In this document: piece by piece, positions 1 through 5,340 of the stretch
How the letters are laid out: the number at the start of each line of letters is the position of its first letter
Position numbering within the stretch: position 1 is the stretch's first letter
DNA from: Bacteroidales bacterium
GTDB lineage: Bacteria; Bacteroidota; Bacteroidia; Bacteroidales; VadinHA17
DNA length: 5,340 bases
Reading direction: 5' to 3'
Assembly (NCBI GenBank): GCA_003501665.1
Contig: DNOQ01000122.1
Coordinates: 1 to 5,340 of the forward strand
Program-made: the position numbers and the translations under genes
Notes under the pieces: model-generated
Told to the model about the DNA's origin: nothing
Databases searched by the model: none
The model's input: the letters and a program-made list of their open reading frames with translations, nothing else

Positions 1-498
1 TTTGCTCCCGCAACCATGGAGCCTGAGAGGAGAGAATCTGATACATCAGGATTGTATAAATATGCAATTGACCAGCTGTATGATCTGGCAGGGTATGCCG
101 AAATGCATAATACTTCAGTTATTTTAAAACCGCTGAGAAGAAAAGAGACAAACTGGATTAACACTGTTTCAGGAGCTTCGGAGATTTGCCGGCTTGTTAA
201 CAGGAAAGGATTGAGATGTATGGGCGATTTCTGGCATATGACTGGTGAAAATATTTCAGACCTGGATGATATAGTTTCCGGTGGAGAATATTTATGCCAT
301 TTTCATATTGCCAGCCGTAAAACCCGGTGCCTGCCCGGATCGGATGGCCCGGCTGATAATTATATAAATGGATTTACCGGTCTTAAAAAAATAAAATACC
401 GGGGCTTCATAAGCTACGATTGCAATATTAATGGAAATAAATCCTTGATTGTCCCTGAATCAGTTAATCTGCTACTTCAGCAATGGCAATCTTGCTAA
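1..498 (+). CDS. Sugar phosphate isomerase/epimerase-like TIM-barrel protein, C-terminal part (5' partial)
   Basis: The frame is open from the first base, so the ATG at position 16 is probably internal and the true start lies upstream. The 165 visible codons match the C-terminal half of the xylose-isomerase-like TIM-barrel family (AP endonuclease 2 / D-tagatose 3-epimerase / hydroxypyruvate isomerase type), which usually has about 270-300 residues. Landmarks by window codon: ILKPLRRKETN near 41-51 (family pattern LEPLNRxET), GDFWHM at 75-80, HFHIASRKTR at 100-109 followed by LPG, and GFISYD near 135-140. Members interconvert ketoses or sugar phosphates in the cytoplasm using a divalent metal held by two Glu, one Asp and one His. 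Here the Asp (codon 76) and His (codon 102) are kept, but the first Glu position is Lys (codon 43) and the last is Asp (codon 140). The family call is fairly sure; substrate and activity are unknown, and the protein may be catalytically altered. It ends 155 bp before the SusC gene, on the same strand. Confidence 0.82.
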   Translation, partial: FAPATMEPERRESDTSGLYKYAIDQLYDLAGYAEMHNTSVILKPLRRKETNWINTVSGASEICRLVNRKGLRCMGDFWHMTGENISDLDDIVSGGEYLCHFHIASRKTRCLPGSDGPADNYINGFTGLKKIKYRGFISYDCNINGNKSLIVPESVNLLLQQWQSC

Positions 499-503
499 AT
501 AGT

Positions 504-534
504 GAATTCTGCTTAACCTGTTAAACGTAAATTC
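504..534. repeat. Imperfect nested inverted repeat just after the epimerase-like stop codon
   Basis: Two nested inverted pairs share nearly the same centre. The outer pair is GAATT (504-508) with AATTC (530-534), and the inner pair is TTAAC (513-517) with GTTAA (520-524). The interruptions between them are 4 and 5 bases. It begins five bases after the stop codon at 496-498. As RNA it could form a weak interrupted hairpin that protects the 3' end, but it lacks the G/C stem and U-tract of an intrinsic terminator. As DNA it could be a binding site. In A/T-rich sequence it may also be chance. Confidence 0.3.
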
Positions 535-550
535 CAATCATTTAGGGAAA

Positions 551-588
551 ATCAGGCTTGTATACAGTGATCAGGTCTGAAAATTTTC
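551..588. promoter_or_regulatory. Cluster of short palindromes and a direct repeat (possible operator region)
   Basis: Within 38 bp there are a direct repeat ATCAGGCTTG (551-560) / ATCAGGTCTG (570-579) with two mismatches and a 19-bp period, and three palindromes: TGTATACA (559-566), TCAGGTCTGA (571-580, two-base centre) and GAAAATTTTC (579-588). The cluster lies 65-105 bp upstream of the transporter ATG, where a regulator site for a SusC/SusD operon could sit. No specific regulator family is recognised from these sequences, and short palindromes are common in A/T-rich DNA, so the assignment is tentative. Confidence 0.25.
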
Positions 589-653
589 TCATATTTGTTA
601 TTTAATATGATTTATGATTTTAATAATTCTATTAAACCCTTAAAATCTATTTT

Positions 654-3600
654 ATGAAAGAATCAAGAACTTTTTTCCGGTTATTCTTACCGGACGCAGG
701 ATGCCGGGTAAAACTACTGAAAACAATCAAACTGGTATTTGTCCTGTTACTGGTTGGTGTTATGAATGTTTTCGGGGGTAGTTTTTCAGCTGAAGAGGTA
801 AACCTTAATTTCCCCCCGGAAGGTGAACTGCAGCAAAACCAGGTAAGCGGAACAATAACTGATGCCCAGGGTAATCCGCTTCCGGGTGTTACTGTTCTGA
901 TCAAAGGGACTACAATCGGTACACTTACAAATAATGAAGGTAAATATACTTTAGGTAATGTTCCGCCAAATTCAGTTCTGGTCTTCTCATTTGTAGGATC
1001 AGCAACCCAGGAAATCCCGGTCGAAAACAGGAGAACCATAAATGTGACGATGCAGGAAGAGACTTTCGGACTGGAGGAGGTTGTTGTTATCGGTTACGGA
1101 TCACAGAGGAAAGTTGACCTTACAGGATCAGTTGAGACCATAAAATCGGCCGATATTGTCAGGCAACCGGTAGCCCAGGTCTCTCAGGCGCTTGTAGGTC
1201 TCACCCCCGGTCTAACGGCAATACAGTCAAGCGGACAACCGGGAAACGACTATTCGACCCTTCGAATAAGGGGTATAGGCTCAATTGGCGCGTCAAACGA
1301 TCCTCTTATACTTATTGATGGCGTTGCAGGAGATTTAAATGACCTCAATCCCAATGATATCGACAATATTTCGGTTCTCAAGGACGCCGCAGCTGCAGCC
1401 ATCTATGGTTCCCGGGCATCCAACGGCGTCATACTTGTCACAACAAAGAGGGCAAAATCAGGTCAGCTCATTCTGAAATATTCAAACTATATCGGCTGGC
1501 AAAAGCCAACTGAACTTCCTGAATTCCTGGGAGCTCTCGACTTCCTTAAATACTCGGGAGAGTCGCAGGCAGTAATTGATAATTATGCGGCAAAAATGAA
1601 AACCGATCCTGACCTTTATCCCGACACCGACTGGGTCGGAATGCAGTTCAGCGAAAATGGTTTTCAGCAATATCACGATATGACTGCCAGTGTTGGGACT
1701 GATAAGATCAGGACAATGGCATCCGTTTCAGTCCTGGACCAGGGAGGTAATATAGTTAATTATAACTTCAACAGATATAATGGCAGGTTTAATACCGACC
1801 TGATAATCTCTGATAAAATAGATGTGAATTTTGATATAAGTTTTAACAGATCCAAAAGAGTATCTCCTGCCACAAGCCTTACTTATATTGTCCAGGACGA
1901 TTACCGCATTCCTCCCATTTACCATGCTATCCATTCAGACGGATCGTGGGGTGACGGCTGGCAGGGACAGAATCCGATTGCTGCAGCAAGGGCAGGCGGA
2001 TTAACCACAAATCTTTGGAATTATTTCCGTGGTGTTCTCAAAATAAATTACAAGCCAGTTAAAGATATGACTCTCTCAATGATGTATTCCCCCGAGTATG
2101 ATGATGCCTACACAAGCGCTTTTACAAAACAGTACAAAACAATAATCGACTGGACAAGTAAAACCACCAGGTTTTATCCCAGCCGGAATGGTTTGTCCCA
2201 AAGTAACTCAAAGGCCTTCACCAATAACTTCAACGCTCTTGCCACATATAACAAAATACTGAACGATCACAGCTTCACAACCCTTCTCGGTTATGAATTC
2301 ATTAAATATGAATGGGCAAATTTTGCCGCTTCCCGGCAGGACTATATCCTCGATAACTTTGAGGTGTTGAATGCCGGTTCTGCTGAAAGCGATGGTAACA
2401 GCGGCTCGGCAACACATTCCGGACTGGTTTCATATTTCGGCCGCGTAAACTATGCTTTCAGGGATAAGTATCTCTTTGAAGCCAATCTGAGAAGGGATGC
2501 CTCTTCCCGCTTCCAGGAAGAGAACCGTGTATCCTATTTCCCTTCATTTGCTGCCGGCTGGAGAATTAACAGGGAATCATTTATGCAAAATCTGGACATC
2601 CTGTCCGATCTTAAAATCCGCTTTTCCTGGGGTCGTCTCGGCAACCAGCAGATAGGAAGCGACTTCCCTTATGCATCTTCAATAGTTCTCGGATCAAGCA
2701 ATTTCGTATTCAATAATGCAATTATAACAGGAGCAACACAGAATGTACTGGCAAACAGCCTGATCCAATGGGAAACTACAGAAACCACAAACATTGGCCT
2801 GGATGCAGGATTCCTGAAACAAAAACTAACATTCACAGCCGATTATTATGTCAGAAAAACCTATGATATTTTGCTGAGCCTGCCAATACCATATATCATA
2901 GGTCTTTCACCTTCAATGCAGAATGCAGGTAATGTTGAAAATAAAGGTTTTGACTTTACTGTCGGATGGACGGAATCCAGGGGAGATTTTTCTTATTATG
3001 CAAGATTTAACTTCTCTGATGTTAAAAATAAGGTTACTAACCTGTCAGGCGTGGGGCCCATCATTTCCGGAATTTCTATAACTGATGTCGGTTATCCGAT
3101 CGGTTCCATATACGGATTTGAATCAGCAGGAATCTTCCAGAACCAGGAAGAAATAAATACATCACCCACTCAGTTCGGAACTTTGGTCCCGGGTAATATA
3201 AAATATAAAGATCAGTTGACCGTCGATACAAACGGTGATGGTATTCCCGATAAAGCGGATGGAAAAATAAATCCTGATGACCGTGTAATCATAGGAAATC
3301 CTTTCCCGAGGATGTCATTCGGACTGAACCTCGGTGCAGAATATAAAGGATTCGATTTTTCAGCCAGCCTTCAGGGAGTTGGCAAAAGAGATATATTACT
3401 GCAGTCTGATATGGTTTGGCCTTTGTGGAATGCAGGGAAAATTCAGAAATGGCATATCAAGGAGTTCTGGTCACCTGAAAATAAGAATGCAAAATATCCA
3501 ATTATCAAAGCTACAAGTTCAGGCAGCAACGATGCCCAGATGTCAAGCACATGGGTATTCAATGCCGCATATTTGCGCCTGAGGAATATCACGCTGGGAT

Positions 3601-3791
3601 ATACCATTCCGGAAAAATGGTTAACAGATTTCTTTGTTAAAGGTATCAGGATCTATTGTTCAGGATTAAACCTGCTCACATTTGATAAGCTACCGACAGG
3701 AGTTGATCCACTTGTTCCTAACGGTTCGTCGGGAGGTATATTCCCGGTCACCTCAAATTTCTCGATAGGTATCGATGTCAACTTTAAATAA
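654..3791 (+). CDS. SusC/RagA-family TonB-dependent outer-membrane transporter
   Basis: This is a complete 1045-residue protein, within the usual 950-1100 range. It forms a plugged outer-membrane beta-barrel that imports oligosaccharides or other large nutrients using TonB-ExbBD energy, with the SusD partner as its lid. The ATG at 654 gives a signal peptide with a basic n-region (to about residue 26), a hydrophobic core at 27-40 and probable cleavage near 42-46; no later Met preserves this. The mature protein begins with a carboxypeptidase-regulatory-like domain (about 63-135, with VSGTITDAQGNPLPGVTV). A TonB-box-like EEVVVIGYG follows at 141-149, then the plug, with LRIRG at 203-207, PLILIDGV at 217-224 and the SusC signature VLKDAAAAAIYGSRASNGVI at 241-260. 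The barrel fills the rest, including a DTNGDG acidic loop at 858-863, and ends NFSIGIDVNFK with a near-terminal Phe. No STN domain is present, so FecR-type signalling is not expected. Family is certain; substrate unknown. Confidence 0.97.
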   Translation: MKESRTFFRLFLPDAGCRVKLLKTIKLVFVLLLVGVMNVFGGSFSAEEVNLNFPPEGELQQNQVSGTITDAQGNPLPGVTVLIKGTTIGTLTNNEGKYTLGNVPPNSVLVFSFVGSATQEIPVENRRTINVTMQEETFGLEEVVVIGYGSQRKVDLTGSVETIKSADIVRQPVAQVSQALVGLTPGLTAIQSSGQPGNDYSTLRIRGIGSIGASNDPLILIDGVAGDLNDLNPNDIDNISVLKDAAAAAIYGSRASNGVILVTTKRAKSGQLILKYSNYIGWQKPTELPEFLGALDFLKYSGESQAVIDNYAAKMKTDPDLYPDTDWVGMQFSENGFQQYHDMTASVGTDKIRTMASVSVLDQGGNIVNYNFNRYNGRFNTDLIISDKIDVNFDISFNRSKRVSPATSLTYIVQDDYRIPPIYHAIHSDGSWGDGWQGQNPIAAARAGGLTTNLWNYFRGVLKINYKPVKDMTLSMMYSPEYDDAYTSAFTKQYKTIIDWTSKTTRFYPSRNGLSQSNSKAFTNNFNALATYNKILNDHSFTTLLGYEFIKYEWANFAASRQDYILDNFEVLNAGSAESDGNSGSATHSGLVSYFGRVNYAFRDKYLFEANLRRDASSRFQEENRVSYFPSFAAGWRINRESFMQNLDILSDLKIRFSWGRLGNQQIGSDFPYASSIVLGSSNFVFNNAIITGATQNVLANSLIQWETTETTNIGLDAGFLKQKLTFTADYYVRKTYDILLSLPIPYIIGLSPSMQNAGNVENKGFDFTVGWTESRGDFSYYARFNFSDVKNKVTNLSGVGPIISGISITDVGYPIGSIYGFESAGIFQNQEEINTSPTQFGTLVPGNIKYKDQLTVDTNGDGIPDKADGKINPDDRVIIGNPFPRMSFGLNLGAEYKGFDFSASLQGVGKRDILLQSDMVWPLWNAGKIQKWHIKEFWSPENKNAKYPIIKATSSGSNDAQMSSTWVFNAAYLRLRNITLGYTIPEKWLTDFFVKGIRIYCSGLNLLTFDKLPTGVDPLVPNGSSGGIFPVTSNFSIGIDVNFK

Positions 3792-3814
3792 TAACGATAT
3801 AAATATGACGAATT
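3792..3814 (+). other. Short SusC-SusD spacer without Shine-Dalgarno
   Basis: Only 23 A/T-rich bases separate the transporter stop from the lipoprotein ATG at 3815. There is no terminator hairpin and no room for an independent promoter, so the two genes are almost certainly co-transcribed. No purine-rich Shine-Dalgarno sequence precedes the start. Confidence 0.7.
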
Positions 3815-5340
3815 ATGAAAACTCATAATAAATATTTCATCCTACTTTGTGTACTTCTTTCGTTTACAGCATGTGATAAGAAGATACTTGATCTTGAATC
3901 ATTGACCGAACCGGTTGATGCCACTTTTTTCTCCAATGAGAAAGAACTGGAATTAGCCTTAACAGGAACTTATAATTCTCTTCTCAGGCTTGATTACGGA
4001 GCTGCATACCAGATCGGACTCGACAATGGTTGTACCGATATAGGGATAACCCGGGGCTGTGCCACGGACAATATTGGTGCAGGCACACATAGTCCCACAA
4101 CAGCTGTTTTTGAAAGCCTTTATTCTTACTATTACAGAGGCATCGGCAGGGCAAATAACCTGTTGCAGAATATGGTACGGGCAAAAGATGTTGTAACTGA
4201 GGCAAGATACAATCAGATTGAGGCGCAGGCACTGGTGCTGAGAGCTTATTTCTATCATTATCTCACTGAGTTTTTCGGCGATGTGCCTTATATTGATAAA
4301 GTGGTTACAAAGCCTGAGGATGGTCTGATCGCCAGGACACCAAAAGCCACCATTGCCCAGAACCTGCTTGCCGACCTGCAGAAAGCAGCAGATAATCTGC
4401 CCCTAACATGGCCTGAAAAAGGAAGGATCACAAAAGGCGTTGCACTGGCTCTTAGAGCAAGAATTGCACTTTATAATAAAATGTATACCGAAGCGGCTGC
4501 ATCGGCACAGGCGGTAATGAATATCGAACAATCTGCAGGCTACAGCCTTTATCCTAACTATGAAAAGCTCTTCCAGCGAGCCGGTGAAGGTTGTGCTGAA
4601 ATAATGTTCGTTATGCCATTTAAGGATGGATTCCAGACTTCATCCTGCTTCCCCCTGGGATCAAGAAATGCCGGTTCATATACCACAATAGCACCCACAC
4701 AATCAATGGTCGATTCATACGAGGCTTCCGACGGCCTGCCGATAGATGAATCATCTGTATATAATCCTTCAAAACCGTTCGATAACAGGGATCCCAGGTT
4801 AAAAGCTTCAATAGTTACCCCCCAGAGCGTATGGGCGGGATTTATTTTTGAGAGCCACCCTGACAGCCTTAACTACAGGTTCGTCGACGGCAAACTGGCC
4901 GGATCGAACAGAGACAGCAGAAAAGTAGCCTGGCCGGCAGCATTCTGTGGCTATAACTGGAAAAAATATAATGATGAAGAGTCACAGAAAATCAAACAGA
5001 TGTATTCCGAAATCGATTTTGCACTGTTAAGATATGCAGAAGTACTGCTGACTTATGCAGAAGCAAAAATTGAATCAAACTCTATCGACGCATCTGTTTT
5101 AACGGCTATCAACCGTGTAAGATCCCGTGCATACGGTGTAAACATAGCCGATGTTGATAACTATCCGGAAATAACCACCACCGATCAGACCGAACTCAGA
5201 AAAATAATCCGAAGAGAACGTAAAGCTGAACTGGCAAATGAAGGTTTTCGTCTGTTCGATATAAGACGCTGGAGAGTTGCAGAAAAAGTAATGCCGGTTA
5301 AAGTATATGGCAGAATCCTCAATGAAAAAACAGCAACACT
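3815..5340 (+). CDS. SusD/RagB-family nutrient-binding surface lipoprotein (3' partial)
   Basis: The frame from ATG 3815 has no stop before the window edge, giving 508 residues plus two bases. SusD proteins usually have 500-600 residues, so only the C-terminal tail is missing. The start is fixed by a lipoprotein signal: MKTHNK, a hydrophobic stretch at 7-18, then FTAC with Cys20 as the lipidated residue, followed by DKK. The N-terminal SusD-like domain covers about 22-215, with ELELALTGTYNSL at 44-56 and the TPR-type helix AQALVLRAYFYHYLTEFFGDVPYI at 137-160 in the usual place. A further TPR-like helix pair lies at about 207-236. The RagB/SusD domain follows with NRDPRL at 324-329, RYAEVLLTYAEA at 406-417, INRVRSR at 432-438 and ERKAELANEGFRLFDIRRW at 468-486. 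The protein sits on the cell surface and delivers ligand to the SusC barrel encoded just upstream. Ligand cannot be inferred. Mature cysteines occur at 73, 82, 260, 278 and 378. Confidence 0.96.
   Translation, partial: MKTHNKYFILLCVLLSFTACDKKILDLESLTEPVDATFFSNEKELELALTGTYNSLLRLDYGAAYQIGLDNGCTDIGITRGCATDNIGAGTHSPTTAVFESLYSYYYRGIGRANNLLQNMVRAKDVVTEARYNQIEAQALVLRAYFYHYLTEFFGDVPYIDKVVTKPEDGLIARTPKATIAQNLLADLQKAADNLPLTWPEKGRITKGVALALRARIALYNKMYTEAAASAQAVMNIEQSAGYSLYPNYEKLFQRAGEGCAEIMFVMPFKDGFQTSSCFPLGSRNAGSYTTIAPTQSMVDSYEASDGLPIDESSVYNPSKPFDNRDPRLKASIVTPQSVWAGFIFESHPDSLNYRFVDGKLAGSNRDSRKVAWPAAFCGYNWKKYNDEESQKIKQMYSEIDFALLRYAEVLLTYAEAKIESNSIDASVLTAINRVRSRAYGVNIADVDNYPEITTTDQTELRKIIRRERKAELANEGFRLFDIRRWRVAEKVMPVKVYGRILNEKTAT

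Larger units (their letters stand above)
499..653. other. Intergenic spacer between epimerase-like gene and susC-like gene
   Basis: This 155-bp A/T-rich stretch has no supported gene. Its first half carries an imperfect inverted repeat and a cluster of short palindromes, listed separately. Its second half, from about 590, is almost pure A/T with a tandem ATGATTT (607-613 and 614-620) and a weak A/U-only hairpin (TTTAAT 619-624 with ATTAAA 631-636) in the probable leader of the transporter gene. No G/C-rich hairpin with a T-run terminator is present. There is no Shine-Dalgarno sequence before the ATG at 654, which is normal for Bacteroidota. The spacer is long enough to hold a promoter for the SusC/SusD operon, but none can be assigned with confidence. 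Confidence 0.7.

Noticed and set aside
590..620. Possible Bacteroidota promoter (CATATTTG at 590-597 as -7, or TTTG at 594-597 as -33 with TATGATTT at 613-620 as -7)
   Set aside because: The first has no TTG about 19-21 bases upstream. The second has only 15 bases between elements and a poor -7 match. Neither meets the TTTG / TAnnTTTG pattern well enough to annotate.
647..1039. 130-codon minus-strand open frame overlapping the start of the transporter gene
   Set aside because: It lies opposite the signal peptide and regulatory-like domain of a certain SusC gene, and its translation resembles no family; it is a shadow of the real gene.
1383..1404. Run of five alanines in the SusC plug signature
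   Set aside because: It sits where the family commonly has DASATAIYG-like residues, and Ala-rich versions are ordinary variants rather than a repeat expansion.
3334..3582. 82-codon plus-strand open frame in another frame inside the transporter gene
   Set aside because: It is wholly inside the well-matched SusC barrel sequence and shows no domain or start signal of its own.
3805..3828. Seven-codon mini-frame (ATG at 3805) overlapping the SusD start
   Set aside because: It is in a different frame, has no ribosome-binding signal, and is expected by chance in A/T-rich sequence; translational coupling cannot be argued from sequence alone.
3959..4258. Overlapping minus-strand open frames of 99 and 82 codons
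   Set aside because: Both lie opposite the N-terminal SusD-like domain, which is clearly coding on the + strand; the Cys-rich translations are artefacts.
4620..4811. 63-codon minus-strand open frame
   Set aside because: It lies opposite the SusD coding sequence and has no recognisable features.

Overview
The window looks like chromosomal DNA from a member of the Bacteroidota, probably Bacteroidales or Marinilabiliales-like from the style of the proteins. The evidence is an adjacent SusC/SusD-type outer-membrane pair, a lipoprotein signal typical of the phylum, A/T-rich leaders without Shine-Dalgarno sequences, and moderate G+C. All genes supported here lie on the + strand.

Layout: (1) Positions 1-498 hold the C-terminal part of a sugar phosphate isomerase/epimerase-like TIM-barrel protein whose start lies upstream of the window. 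(2) Positions 499-653 are a 155-bp A/T-rich spacer with several short palindromes and a direct repeat, but no convincing promoter. (3) Positions 654-3791 encode a complete 1045-residue SusC/RagA-family TonB-dependent transporter. (4) After 23 bp, positions 3815-5340 encode a SusD/RagB-family surface lipoprotein. It stays open to the window edge (508 codons and two bases) and probably lacks only its last few dozen residues.

How they fit together: SusC and SusD form one complex at the outer membrane. The SusD lipoprotein is a lid that captures ligand over the SusC barrel, and import is powered by TonB. The transporter has a carboxypeptidase-regulatory-like N-terminal domain but no STN domain, so direct signalling to a FecR-type anti-sigma factor is not expected from it. 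The upstream epimerase-like gene fits a carbohydrate-uptake or catabolic neighbourhood, but the substrate cannot be read from this window. No glycoside hydrolase, sulfatase, regulator, mobile element, CRISPR array or RNA gene is visible.

I see no clearly new system. The observation most worth checking is that the epimerase-like protein appears to have lost one expected metal-binding glutamate (Lys in its place) and has Asp in place of another, which suggests an altered or inactive enzyme.
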